In this document: in pieces, positions 36,276 to 45,297 of the stretch | How the letters are laid out: each line of letters starts with the position of its first letter | Position numbering within the stretch: position 1 is the first letter of the stretch | Assembly (NCBI RefSeq): GCF_005405925.1 | Contig: NZ_BJHV01000001.1 | Coordinates: 7,440,001 to 7,504,000 of the forward strand | Length of the DNA stretch: 64,000 bases | Direction: 5' to 3' | From: Streptomyces antimycoticus | GTDB taxonomy: Bacteria; Actinomycetota; Actinomycetes; Streptomycetales; Streptomycetaceae | The notes under the pieces: generated by a model | Databases searched by the model: none | What the model was told of the DNA's origin: nothing | The model's input: only the letters and a program-made list of their open reading frames with translations | Program-made: the position numbers and the translations under genes

Positions 36276-39212
36276 ATGCGGAGCCCGTCGGACCATCACG
36301 CCTACCCGACCCACTGGGAAGCCGATGTGGTGCTGCGAGACGGCGGCACGGCACAGATCCGTCCCATCACCCCTGATGACGCCCAGCGGCTGGTGAGCTT
36401 CTACGAACGGGTGTCGGACGAGTCGAAGTACTACCGCTTCTTCGCGCCCTACCCCCGCCTGTCCGACCGCGATGTCCACCGCTTCACCCACCACGACTAC
36501 GTCGACCGGGTGGGCCTGGCGGCCATCGTGGGGGATGAGTTCATCGCCACGGTGCGCTACGACCGCATCGACGGACGGGGGATGCCGGCCGCGGCCCCCG
36601 CGGACGAGGCCGAGGTCGCCTTCCTCGTCCAGGACGCCCACCAGGGTCGCGGGGTGGCCTCCGCGCTCCTCGAACACATCGCCGCCGTCGCACGCGAGCG
36701 CGACATCCGCCGGTTCGCCGCCGAGGTGCTGCCCGCCAACACCAAGATGATCAAGGTGTTCACGGACGCGGGCTACACCCAGAAGCGCAGCTTCGAGGAC
36801 GGGGTCGTCCGCCTCGAATTCGATCTCGAACCCACCGACCGCTCCCTGGCCGTCATGCGGGCCCGCGAGCAGCGGGCCGAGGCCCGCTCCGTCCAGCGGC
36901 TGCTCGCGCCCGGCTCCGTCGCCGTCATCGGCACCAGCCGCACGCCCGGCGGCGTCGGCCGCACCGTGCTGCGCAACCTCCTGGACGGCGGCTTCACGGG
37001 GCGCGTCCACGCCGTCAACCACGCCTTCCCCGACGACATGGCGCACCTCGCGCCCGAGGGTGTCCCGGCCCACCGCTCGCTGCGCGCCATAGAGGAGCCC
37101 GTGGACCTCGCCGTCGTGGCCGTCCCCGCCGACCGGGTGCCGGCCGTCGTGGCCGAATGCGGCGAGCACGGCGTCCAGGGCCTCGTCGTGCTCTCCGCCG
37201 GATACGCCGAGAGCGGGAGCGAGGGCCGCGACCGGCAGCGTGATCTCGTCCGCCAGGCCCGGTCGTACGGCATGCGCGTCATCGGCCCCAACGCCTTCGG
37301 CGTCAGCAACACCGCCGAGGGAGTCCGGCTGAATGCCTCCCTGTCCCCGCAGCTGCCCAACCCCGGGCGGCTGGGCCTGTTCACCCAGTCCGGGGCGATT
37401 GGCATCGCGCTGCTGTCCGGGCTGCACCGGCGCGGCGCCGGGCTGGCGAGCCTCGCCGGGATCGCGGGGATATCGACCTTCGTCTCCGCGGGTAACCGCG
37501 CCGATGTCTCGGGCAACGACCTCCTCCAGTACTGGTACGACGATCCGCGCACCGATGTCGTCCTGATGTACCTGGAGTCGATCGGCAACCCCCGCAAGTT
37601 CACCCGGCTCGCCCGGCGCACCGCCGCCGTCAAACCGGTGGTCGTCGTCAAGGGCGCCCGCCACACCGGCAGCGCCCCCACCGGCCATGCCGTGCCCACC
37701 ACCCAGATCCCGGACGCCACCGTCTCCGATCTGCTGCGGCAGGCGGGCGTCATCCGGGTCGACACCGTCACCGAACTCGCCGACACCGGGGTACTGCTCG
37801 CCTCCCAGCCGCTGCCCGCCGGTCCGCGCGTCGCCATCCTCGGCAACTCCGAGTCGCTCGGCCTGATCACCTACGACGCCTGCCTCACCGAGGGGCTCCG
37901 CCCGCTGCCGCCCCGCGACCTGACCACGGCCGCCGCCCCGGACGACTTCCGGCGCGCCCTGACCGAGGCCCTTACCGACGACGCCTGCGACGCCGTCGTG
38001 GTCACCGCCATCCCCTCGGTCGGCGACGGAAATACCGGCCCCGGGGACGGCGACGGCAGCGCGGAGGCACTCGCCACGGCCGTAAGGGAGGCGGCCCACG
38101 CTTCCGGACCCGGTCCGGCCAAGCCGGTGGCCGTGGTCCACCTGGAGATCCAGGAGCTCGCGGAGGCCCTGGCCGGCACCGGCGGCGAGCCCGCCCCTGG
38201 CACCCGCCGGATCCCCGCCTACCCCGCCGCCGAGCGGGCCGTGCGCGCGCTCGCCGAGGCCGTGCGGTACGCGCGCTGGCGGCAGGAGGCCGCCGAGCCC
38301 GGGCGGGTCCCCGAGTACGACGACATCGACGAGGCAGGTGCTGCCGCCGACATTCAGGTGCTGCTCGCCCCGGCCGACGGCGCCCCGGGCGGCGAGACCG
38401 GCGACGGTGAGAGGGAAGCCACGGGCAGCGAGACCGGCGACGGTGAGAGCGAAGCCGCAGGAGGCGGGACCGGCGACGGTAAGGCCGACGGCACGGGCGG
38501 CGGGCCCGGCGACGACGCGGGCCTCGGCGTCGAGCTGTCCGCCGCCGACACCCAGCGCCTCCTGGCCCGCTACGGCGTCAGCGTGCTGCCCGCTCTCCCC
38601 GCGCCCGACCCCGACGCCGCGGTACGGGCCGCCGAGCGGCTCGGCTTCCCGGTCGCGCTCAAGCCCACCGCCGCCCATCTGCGCCACCGCGCCGACCTGG
38701 GCGGGGTACGTCTTGAGCTGGGCAGCGAGACGGAACTGCGCCGGGCCTACGCCGAGTTGACCGACTACCTGGGCCGGCCCGAGGAACTGGGGCTGGTCGT
38801 GCAGCGGATGGCGCCACGCGGCGTGGACACCGTCGTACGGGCCGCCATCGACCCCGCCGCCGGAGCCGTGCTCTCCTTCGGGCTCGCCGGCGCCCCCTCC
38901 GAACTGCTCGGCGACACCGCCCACGGCCTCGTCCCCGTCACCGGCCGGGACGCTGCCGAGCTCATCCGGTCCATCCGGACCGCGCCGCTGCTGTTCGGCT
39001 GGCGCGGCTCCAAGCCGGTGGACACCGCGGCCCTGGAGGAGCTGCTGCTGCGGGTGTCCCGCCTGGTGGACGACCATCCCGAGATGGTCGCGGTCGATCT
39101 CGAACCCGTCGTGGTCGCCCAGCAGGGCCTCTCCGTGCTCGGCGCCTCGGCGCGGCTCGCCCCGCCGCCCCCGCGCACCGACCTGGGCCCCCGCCACATG
39201 CCCGCCTACTGA
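36276..39212 (+). CDS. patA: PatA-type protein acetyltransferase: N-terminal GNAT plus acyl-CoA synthetase-like domains
   Basis: The 978-residue protein begins with a GNAT domain (about residues 20-185, with acetyl-CoA site DAHQGRGVASALLEHI). An ADP-forming acyl-CoA synthetase-like region follows: a CoA-binding domain (SVAVIGTSRTPGGVGRTVLRNLL), a succinyl-CoA ligase-like domain (GLFTQSGAIGIALLSGL) and a C-terminal ATP-grasp part (RYGVSVLPALPAP...GFPVALKPTA). GNAT-first order is that of Streptomyces PatA, which acetylates acyl-CoA synthetases. A Gly/Glu/Asp-rich insert with GDGE repeats lies at about 705-748. ATG 36276 gives MRSPSDHHAYPTHWEADV. It diverges from ptsH. Confidence 0.85.
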   Translation: MRSPSDHHAYPTHWEADVVLRDGGTAQIRPITPDDAQRLVSFYERVSDESKYYRFFAPYPRLSDRDVHRFTHHDYVDRVGLAAIVGDEFIATVRYDRIDGRGMPAAAPADEAEVAFLVQDAHQGRGVASALLEHIAAVARERDIRRFAAEVLPANTKMIKVFTDAGYTQKRSFEDGVVRLEFDLEPTDRSLAVMRAREQRAEARSVQRLLAPGSVAVIGTSRTPGGVGRTVLRNLLDGGFTGRVHAVNHAFPDDMAHLAPEGVPAHRSLRAIEEPVDLAVVAVPADRVPAVVAECGEHGVQGLVVLSAGYAESGSEGRDRQRDLVRQARSYGMRVIGPNAFGVSNTAEGVRLNASLSPQLPNPGRLGLFTQSGAIGIALLSGLHRRGAGLASLAGIAGISTFVSAGNRADVSGNDLLQYWYDDPRTDVVLMYLESIGNPRKFTRLARRTAAVKPVVVVKGARHTGSAPTGHAVPTTQIPDATVSDLLRQAGVIRVDTVTELADTGVLLASQPLPAGPRVAILGNSESLGLITYDACLTEGLRPLPPRDLTTAAAPDDFRRALTEALTDDACDAVVVTAIPSVGDGNTGPGDGDGSAEALATAVREAAHASGPGPAKPVAVVHLEIQELAEALAGTGGEPAPGTRRIPAYPAAERAVRALAEAVRYARWRQEAAEPGRVPEYDDIDEAGAAADIQVLLAPADGAPGGETGDGEREATGSETGDGESEAAGGGTGDGKADGTGGGPGDDAGLGVELSAADTQRLLARYGVSVLPALPAPDPDAAVRAAERLGFPVALKPTAAHLRHRADLGGVRLELGSETELRRAYAELTDYLGRPEELGLVVQRMAPRGVDTVVRAAIDPAAGAVLSFGLAGAPSELLGDTAHGLVPVTGRDAAELIRSIRTAPLLFGWRGSKPVDTAALEELLLRVSRLVDDHPEMVAVDLEPVVVAQQGLSVLGASARLAPPPPRTDLGPRHMPAY

Positions 39213-39274
39213 GTCCTCCGGCGCCTTGGCGGGCACCGGCGCCGGTGTCGGCGCGGCCCCGTAGGATGGTGCAC

Positions 39275-39871
39275 ATGGCGAAGACCGGTACGACGACCCA
39301 GGGGCTGCGCGCGGCGATCGAGCGCAGCGGCTATTACCCGGCACTCGTGGCCGAAGCGGTGGAGGCCGCCGTGGGCGGTGAGCCCATCGTGTCGTACCTG
39401 GTCCATCAGGAGACCACCTTCGACGCCAACGAGGTCCGCCGCCATGTCACGGTCCTGGTCCTCACCGGCAACCGCTTCATCGTCAGCCATACCGACGAGC
39501 AGGCCGCGGACGGCACCTCCCCGTCGCCGTACGCCACCACCTCCACCGAGTCGGTGAAGCTCCAGCGGATCTCCTCGGTCGTGCTCAGCCGGGTCGTCGC
39601 CAACCCCGAGTCGTACACACCGGGCACGCTGCCGCGTGAGGTCGTGCTGACCATCGGCTGGGGGGCCGTCAGCCGCCTCGACCTGGAGCCCGCCGCCTGC
39701 GGCGACCCCAACTGCGAGGCCGACCACGGCTACACGGGCTCGTCCACCGCCGACGACCTCAGCCTGCGCGTCAGCGAGGCGGGGGACGGCCCCGACACCG
39801 TCCGTCAGACGCTCGCCTTCGCCCAGGCGCTCTCCGAGGCCACCGCGGCCACGCCGGACACCGGCCGCTGA
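39275..39871 (+). CDS. DUF5998 family protein
   Basis: The 198-residue protein (MAKTGTTTQGLRAAIERSGYYPALVAEAV...) is a conserved actinobacterial protein of unknown function. It has RRHVTVLVLTGNRFIVSHTDEQ and a CGDPNCEADHGYTGSSTADDLSLRVSEAG segment whose two cysteines and histidine could bind metal. It overlaps the next gene by 1 nt (TGATG), so the two are coupled. Confidence 0.85.
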   Translation: MAKTGTTTQGLRAAIERSGYYPALVAEAVEAAVGGEPIVSYLVHQETTFDANEVRRHVTVLVLTGNRFIVSHTDEQAADGTSPSPYATTSTESVKLQRISSVVLSRVVANPESYTPGTLPREVVLTIGWGAVSRLDLEPAACGDPNCEADHGYTGSSTADDLSLRVSEAGDGPDTVRQTLAFAQALSEATAATPDTGR

Positions 39872-41112
39872 TGTCCGGCTCCACCACCGGCCCGCTGCCC
39901 TCCGCCGCCTCCTTCTGGCCCGAGCCCACCCCGCTCGACCCGCGCTCCGCCCCGCTGCCGAAGTACGGCACCGGCTCGCTCGCCGATCTGCTGCCCGCCG
40001 TCGCCGCGGGCCAGGAGGTCCCCGGGCTCTCCTCCGATCTGGCGCTCGCCCCCGCCGACCGCGTCTGCGTCTTCCTGGTCGACGGCCTCGGCTGGGAGCT
40101 GCTGCGCGCCCACCCCGGCGAGGCGCCCTTCCTGACCTCGCTGCTGCCCACTTCGCTGGGCGGTTCCGGGCAGCCGCTCACCGCGGGCTTCCCGTCCACC
40201 ACCGCGACCTCGCTCGCCTCGGTGGGCACCGGCTTGCCGCCCGGCGCCCATGGCCTGCCCGGCTATACGGTGCGGGACCCCGACACCGGCCAGCTGATGA
40301 ACCAGCTGCGCTGGCAGCCCTGGACGGATCCGCACGCCTGGCAGCCGTATCCGACCGTCTTCCAGCTCGCCGACGCCGCGGGCGTGCACACCTGCCAGGT
40401 CTCCGCGCCGACGTTCGCCGAGACCCCGCTCACCAAGATCGCTCTGAGCGGCGGCACCTTCCACGGGCGGCTCACCGGTGAGGAGCGGATGGACCTCGCG
40501 GCCGAGCAACTCGGCGCCGCGGGCCGCTCGCTCGTCTACACGTACTACAGCGAGGTGGACGGCAAGGGGCACCGCTTCGGCGTGGACTCGCCCGAGTGGC
40601 GTGATCAGCTCCGCTATGTCGACGGGCTGGCCCAGCGCCTGGCCGAACAGCTCCCGCCCCGCTCGGCGCTCTATGTCACCGCCGACCACGGCATGATCGA
40701 CATCCCCTTCGACCCGGAGTCGCGCATCGACTTCGACGAGGACTGGGAGCTGCGCGCGGGCGTCTCGCTGCTGGGCGGCGAGGGCCGTGCCCGCCATGTG
40801 TACGCCGTCCCCGGCGCCGCGGGCGATGTGCTGGCCGTCTGGCGTGAGGTGCTGGGGGAGCGCATGTGGGTGGCCGGCCGAGACGAGGCCATCGAGGCGG
40901 GCTGGTTCGGCGGGCCCGGCGGTGCCGACGGCGGCGGTAAGGGCGTCGACGACCGGGTGTACCGGCGGATCGGCGATATCGTGGCCGCCGCCCGCGACGA
41001 CGTCGCGATCGTCGCCTCGCACACCGAGCCGAAGGAGTCCGCCATGGTCGGGCTGCACGGTTCGATGACCCCCCTGGAGCAGCTGGTGCCGCTCCTCGAA
41101 GTACGCTCCTGA
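39871..41112 (+). CDS. Alkaline phosphatase family protein (nucleotide pyrophosphatase/phosphodiesterase)
   Basis: The 413-residue protein has the metal and nucleophile motifs of type I phosphodiesterases: FLVDGLGWELL, the nucleophile Thr in GFPSTTATSLASVGTGLPPGAHG, YSEVDGKGHRFG and VTADHGMIDI, plus a final VASHTEPKESAMVGLHGSM. No signal peptide is visible, so it is probably cytoplasmic. It is coupled to DUF5998. The substrate is unknown. Confidence 0.88.
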   Translation: MSGSTTGPLPSAASFWPEPTPLDPRSAPLPKYGTGSLADLLPAVAAGQEVPGLSSDLALAPADRVCVFLVDGLGWELLRAHPGEAPFLTSLLPTSLGGSGQPLTAGFPSTTATSLASVGTGLPPGAHGLPGYTVRDPDTGQLMNQLRWQPWTDPHAWQPYPTVFQLADAAGVHTCQVSAPTFAETPLTKIALSGGTFHGRLTGEERMDLAAEQLGAAGRSLVYTYYSEVDGKGHRFGVDSPEWRDQLRYVDGLAQRLAEQLPPRSALYVTADHGMIDIPFDPESRIDFDEDWELRAGVSLLGGEGRARHVYAVPGAAGDVLAVWREVLGERMWVAGRDEAIEAGWFGGPGGADGGGKGVDDRVYRRIGDIVAAARDDVAIVASHTEPKESAMVGLHGSMTPLEQLVPLLEVRS

Positions 41113-41155
41113 GCGACTCCGTTCACCCCCGCCCTACGAAAGGCTCCGCCTCCCC

Positions 41156-41800
41156 ATGCCCGAGCTGGTGTTCTTTTCCGGAACGATGGACTGCGGAAAG
41201 AGCACCCTCGCTCTGCAGATCCAGCACAACCGCTCGGCGCGAGGGCTCCAGGGCATGATCTACACCCGGGACGACCGGGCGGGCGAGGGCAAGCTCTCCT
41301 CACGGCTGGGGCTGGCCACCGAGGCGGTCGAGGTCGCCGACGACCTGGACTTCTACGACCATGTGGTCCAGGCGCTGACCGCCGGGGGCCGGGTCGACTA
41401 CGTCATCGTGGACGAGGCGCAGTTCCTGACCCCGCCCCAGATCGACCAACTCGCCCGGGTGGTCGACGACCTGGAGCTGGACGTCTTCGCCTTCGGCATC
41501 ACCACCGACTTCCGCAGCAAGCTCTTCCCCGGCTCCCAGCGCCTGGTGGAGCTCGCCGACCGGGTGGAGGTGCTGCAGGTGGAGGCGCTGTGCTGGTGCG
41601 GCGCCCGGGCGACGCACAACGCCCGTACCGTCGGCGGCGAGATGGTCGTCGAGGGCGCCCAGGTCGTCGTGGGCGACGTCAACCGGCCGGAGAGCGAGAT
41701 CGGTTACGAGGTGCTGTGCCGACGTCACCACCGGCGCCGGATGACCGCCGCCGGTGCGCGCGCCGCCGCCCTGTCGCCGGATGTGCTGCCCGTCGACTGA
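41156..41800 (+). CDS. tdk: Thymidine kinase
   Basis: Thymidine kinase phosphorylates thymidine in the salvage pathway. The 214-residue type II enzyme has P-loop FSGTMDCGKST (residues 7-17), the DEAQFL segment with the catalytic glutamate, a lasso region, and zinc ligands in CWCGARATHNAR and the C-terminal CRRHH. It follows the phosphodiesterase gene by 43 nt and is probably in the same operon. Confidence 0.95.
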   Translation: MPELVFFSGTMDCGKSTLALQIQHNRSARGLQGMIYTRDDRAGEGKLSSRLGLATEAVEVADDLDFYDHVVQALTAGGRVDYVIVDEAQFLTPPQIDQLARVVDDLELDVFAFGITTDFRSKLFPGSQRLVELADRVEVLQVEALCWCGARATHNARTVGGEMVVEGAQVVVGDVNRPESEIGYEVLCRRHHRRRMTAAGARAAALSPDVLPVD

Positions 41801-41871
41801 GGGGGCTCCCGTTGATCAGCCCCTCAGCCCCTCAGCCCCTCAGTCCCTGGCCCTCCGGCCGGCGGTCCCGC

Positions 41872-42645
41872 TTATCCCTCGGCGCGCCGTACGACGGTGA
41901 AGGCGGCCCCTTCCGGGTCCCGCACCGTGGCCCGGTGGCCGGTGGCTCCCCGCGACGGCGGCCGCACCACCTGACCGCCCAGCTCGGTCACCCGGCGCAC
42001 CGTGTCGTCCACATCCTCCACCGCGAAGTGCGTCATCCAGTACGGGCCCCGGTCGCGCGGCAGGGCGTCGCCCACGCTCTGGATCGCGCAGACCGGCCGG
42101 CCGTCCAGATGCAGGGTGCGGCAGCCCGGCTCCTCCCCGGCCGCCGTCTCCGCCTGGTAGCCGAAGACCATCCGGTAGAACTTGTGGACCCCGGTGCCCT
42201 CACGGGTCAGCAGCTCGTGCCAGACCGGGGTGCCCGGCGCCCCCGTCTCCTCCGCCGCGTACGTGGACTCCTGCCACACCCCGAACACCGCGCCCTCGGG
42301 GTCGGCGGCGATCAGCATCCGGCCGGCCTCGTCGGCGTCCAGCGGGCCCACCGCCACGGTGCCGCCACAGGCGCGGATCATCTCGGCGGTCTCATCGGCG
42401 TCGTCGGACGCCAGATAGGTCGTCCAGGCCACGGGCAAATGGCGTTCCGGAGGCAGCTCGCTCAACCCGGCGACCGGTCGGCCGCCCTGGACCGCGCGGA
42501 CATACGCGCCGAGCTGCTGTGGGCCCGGTGTGAACTCCCAGCCGAACAGGGAGTGGTAGAAGTCCTGTGTCGCGGCAAGGCTGTGCACCATCAGACTCGT
42601 CCAGCAGGGCGTGCCCGGTGTGCGCCGAGTCGCTGCCTCGGTCAT
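41872..42645 (-). CDS. VOC family protein with two glyoxalase-like domains
   Basis: The 257-residue protein contains two tandem vicinal-oxygen-chelate modules: TPCWTSLMVHSLAATQDFYHSLFGWEF and GTPVWHELLTREGTGVHKFYRMVFGYQ. Each ends in a DPEGAVF-type segment (DPEGAVFGVWQ and DPEGAAFTVV). Such proteins include hydrolases, dioxygenases and antibiotic-binding proteins. The function cannot be specified. It converges with tdk and diverges from the sulfurtransferase gene across 287 bp in which I see no gene. Confidence 0.85.
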   Translation of the reverse strand: MTEAATRRTPGTPCWTSLMVHSLAATQDFYHSLFGWEFTPGPQQLGAYVRAVQGGRPVAGLSELPPERHLPVAWTTYLASDDADETAEMIRACGGTVAVGPLDADEAGRMLIAADPEGAVFGVWQESTYAAEETGAPGTPVWHELLTREGTGVHKFYRMVFGYQAETAAGEEPGCRTLHLDGRPVCAIQSVGDALPRDRGPYWMTHFAVEDVDDTVRRVTELGGQVVRPPSRGATGHRATVRDPEGAAFTVVRRAEG

Positions 42646-42932
42646 ACGTCATTCTCTCCTCGGACCATCGTGGTGGACATGCGGCCCCGGGCCGGTCGGC
42701 GGCGCGGGGCGGTCGTGCGGAGGTGCTGATGCGGGGGGCCCGACCGATGTTTTCACCACCTGTCGCACATGGCGCCCTGGCGGAACCGCAATTCGTCGTG
42801 CCCCGCAGCAGAATGTCTGAATTACTACCGTGCGTCCGTTTCAGCTTCATTGCGCTCGGGTGTCACCCAGCCGTACACCGGGTGACGGGGTGGTCCAATC
42901 GACGCAGAGATATCTACGCAAGGATGGTTCCT

Positions 42933-43769
42933 ATGCATGCCATCATCACCGCATCCGATCTCATGAGTGAGCTGGCGGAGGAGCAGCCTCCGCTCCTGCT
43001 CGATGTGCGCTGGCAGCTCGGCGGGCCGCCCGGCCGCCCCGCATACGAGGCGGGGCATCTGCCGGGTGCCGTCTACGTCGATCTCGACACCGAGCTCGCG
43101 GCCCCGCCCGGAAAGACCGGCCGCCACCCCTTGCCCGATCTTTCCGCGTTCGCGGCCGCGATGCGCCGGGCCGGGGTGAGTCAGGACCGGCGCGTAGTGG
43201 CGTACGACGGCGGACAGGGGTGGGCCGCGGCGCGCGCGTGGTGGCTGCTGCGCTGGGCGGGGCATCCGTCCGTAAGGGTGCTCGACGGAGGTCTGCCCGC
43301 CTGGACGGCGGTCGGCGGCGCCCTGACCACCGATGAACCGGACGCGGCCGAGGGCGACTTCGTCCCGCGGCCCGGGGCGCTGCCGCTGCTGGAGGCCGAC
43401 GACGCGGCGGCGCTGGCGCGGCGCGGGGTGCTGCTGGACGCGCGTGCGGGCGAGCGCTACCGGGGCGAGGTCGAGCCCATCGACCCGGTCGGCGGCCATA
43501 TCCCCGGCGCGGTCTCCGCCCCCACGGTGGAGAACGTCACCGCCGACGGTCACTTCCTGCCCGCGGACCGGCTGGCCGAGCGGTTCGCGGCCCTGGGCGC
43601 CACCGAGGACGCCGAGGTCGGGGTGTACTGCGGCTCCGGGGTCTCGGCCGCGCACCAGGTCCTGGCGCTGGCCGTCGCGGGCGTTCCGGCGGCGCTGTAC
43701 GTCGGCTCCTGGAGCGAATGGTCCTCGGACGGCGGCCGTCCGGTGGCCACGGGCCCCGAGCGGGGCTGA
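42933..43769 (+). CDS. Sulfurtransferase (thiosulfate or 3-mercaptopyruvate type)
   Basis: The 278-residue protein has two rhodanese domains. The N-terminal one (LLLDVRWQLGG...AYEAGHLPGAVYVDLDTEL) is inactive-like. The C-terminal one (LLDARAGERYRGEVEPIDPVGGHIPGAV) carries the active-site cysteine in VYCGSGVSA. It transfers sulfane sulfur to cyanide or another acceptor. ATG 42933 is preceded by AAGGAT at a suitable distance. ATG 42924 is an alternative. Confidence 0.9.
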   Translation: MHAIITASDLMSELAEEQPPLLLDVRWQLGGPPGRPAYEAGHLPGAVYVDLDTELAAPPGKTGRHPLPDLSAFAAAMRRAGVSQDRRVVAYDGGQGWAAARAWWLLRWAGHPSVRVLDGGLPAWTAVGGALTTDEPDAAEGDFVPRPGALPLLEADDAAALARRGVLLDARAGERYRGEVEPIDPVGGHIPGAVSAPTVENVTADGHFLPADRLAERFAALGATEDAEVGVYCGSGVSAAHQVLALAVAGVPAALYVGSWSEWSSDGGRPVATGPERG

Positions 43770-43780
43770 ACACGCCGACG

Positions 43781-43811
43781 GGCCCTGCCACCGGCATGCG
43801 GTGGCAGGGCC
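43781..43811. terminator. Bidirectional terminator between the sulfurtransferase gene and sepH
   Basis: A perfect 13-bp stem (GGCCCTGCCACCG / CGGTGGCAGGGCC) with a 5-nt loop lies between the convergent stops. Confidence 0.85.
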
Positions 43812-43858
43812 GGATCGGCCGCCGCCGGCCGTGGTGCGGCCGGCGGCTACTTCCGCTG

Positions 43859-44908
43859 CTACTCCTGCTTCTTGCGGCGGGTGCCGAAGACGATCTCGTC
43901 CCAGCTCGGCACCGCGGCCCGGCGGCCCGGGCGGACGCCGTCCGCCTCCGCCTGCCGGTCCGTCGTACCGGTCAGCCGGTCGCGGTGCCCCGCCACCGAA
44001 CGCGGCATCAGCACATCCGCGTACGCCGAACCCGCGCTCGCCGCGGAGGCGGGCGGCTCGACGGCCTCCGGCTCCTCGTCGGGCTCCTCCGGCGGAGCGG
44101 CCGACGCGACGGGCGCCTCCGGCACGACCATGTCGCCCCGGAAGTTGGGCACGGCCTCCAGCAGGCTGGTGAGCGAGTCCCGCTCACCGAGACCGTCGTC
44201 CAGCGAGGCGGACGCGGGCGTGGCCGCCGGGGAGTCGTCGTCGAAGCGCTCGGACGACGGCCGGTCGCGGTCCCGATCCCGGTCACGCGGCAGCCGGGCG
44301 ATCCGCGGCACGAACGGGAAGCTGGGCTCGGGCGTGTCGTCGGCCTCGCCGATCAGCGCCCGCGCCTCGTCGTCCACCGCCTGGACCAGCCGCCGGGGCG
44401 GGTCGTAGGTCCAGCTCGCCGAATGCGGCTCACCGGCGACCCGGTAGACCAGCAGCACCTCCCAGGTGCCGTCGTCGCGCCGCCAGGAGTCCCACTGCGT
44501 GGTGTCCTTCTCGGCGCCGCGCAGCAGCAGCCGCTCCGCCACGGCCTCGCCGAGCTGCGGTCCGGTGTTCTCGCCGGGGCGGCGCACGGGAGTCTTACGG
44601 GCGCGCTCGGCCATGAAGGCGCGCTCCGCCAGCACCGGGCCCTCGAAGCGCCGCACGCGGTCGACGGGGATGCCCGCCATCTGTGCGACCTCTTCGGCGG
44701 TGGCGCCGGCACGTATACGGGCCTGGATGTCACGGGGCCGCAGATGGCTCTCGACCTCGATCTCGATCTGGCCGAGCCGAGCGCGGTCATTGCGCACCGC
44801 GGCGCGCAGTCGCTCGTCGATGGGAAGCGTGTACTCCGTGCTGTCCGCAGCCTTGAGCACCAGCCGTGTGCCGTCGTTGCTGACGGCCACGACACGCAGT
44901 TCGGGCAT
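43859..44908 (-). CDS. sepH: Cell-division protein SepH (DUF3071)
   Basis: SepH binds FtsZ and promotes its assembly and bundling in actinobacteria. The 349-residue protein starts MPELRVVAVSNDGTRLVLKAADSTEYTLPI, has a helix-turn-helix (RPRDIQARIRAGATAEEVAQMAGIPVDRVRRFEGPV), and ends in a long, probably disordered, acidic C-terminal half with a basic tip (GTRRKKQE). GGGAGG lies 5 nt before ATG 44908. It is monocistronic between two terminator/promoter regions. Confidence 0.92.
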   Translation of the reverse strand: MPELRVVAVSNDGTRLVLKAADSTEYTLPIDERLRAAVRNDRARLGQIEIEVESHLRPRDIQARIRAGATAEEVAQMAGIPVDRVRRFEGPVLAERAFMAERARKTPVRRPGENTGPQLGEAVAERLLLRGAEKDTTQWDSWRRDDGTWEVLLVYRVAGEPHSASWTYDPPRRLVQAVDDEARALIGEADDTPEPSFPFVPRIARLPRDRDRDRDRPSSERFDDDSPAATPASASLDDGLGERDSLTSLLEAVPNFRGDMVVPEAPVASAAPPEEPDEEPEAVEPPASAASAGSAYADVLMPRSVAGHRDRLTGTTDRQAEADGVRPGRRAAVPSWDEIVFGTRRKKQE

Positions 44909-45297
44909 GGGAACCTCCCGGGTGGTGCCTGCCGACGTCACGGTTGCGTCGCTGCTCTCCCGCTAGACGAGTGTGGCCTGCCCGGGTGCAGCCTGCCACA
45001 ACTTTGCCGAGTTGCCCGGGCCGGTTGGTTGCCGTCTTCTGACCCCTCCCGCTGGGTCCGGGCGGCCGGACGGGAAAGCGGGGCCAGGGCTCGCCACAGT
45101 ACTCCATTCGGGCCGCTCAGGTGGAGCGGCACGCCAGCCGAGTTCATGGCCGGAAGGGGGATCGGAGCCTGAATCCTTCGAAGTGAGGCCCAATTTGGGT
45201 GGCAAGTTTCACAGAATCGACAGAATCGGAACGATCTGCTTCGTTTATCGGTCACTTCTCCCTGCAGGCTGGAACGAATGTCCAAGCGAGGCGGTAG
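44909..45297. other. Divergent promoter region of sepH and the membrane protein gene
   Basis: The 389-bp region has no convincing gene. A tandem 9-mer, CAGAATCGA then CAGAATCGG, lies at 45212-45229 in an A+T-rich stretch about 70-85 bp before the rightward gene. Confidence 0.45.
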
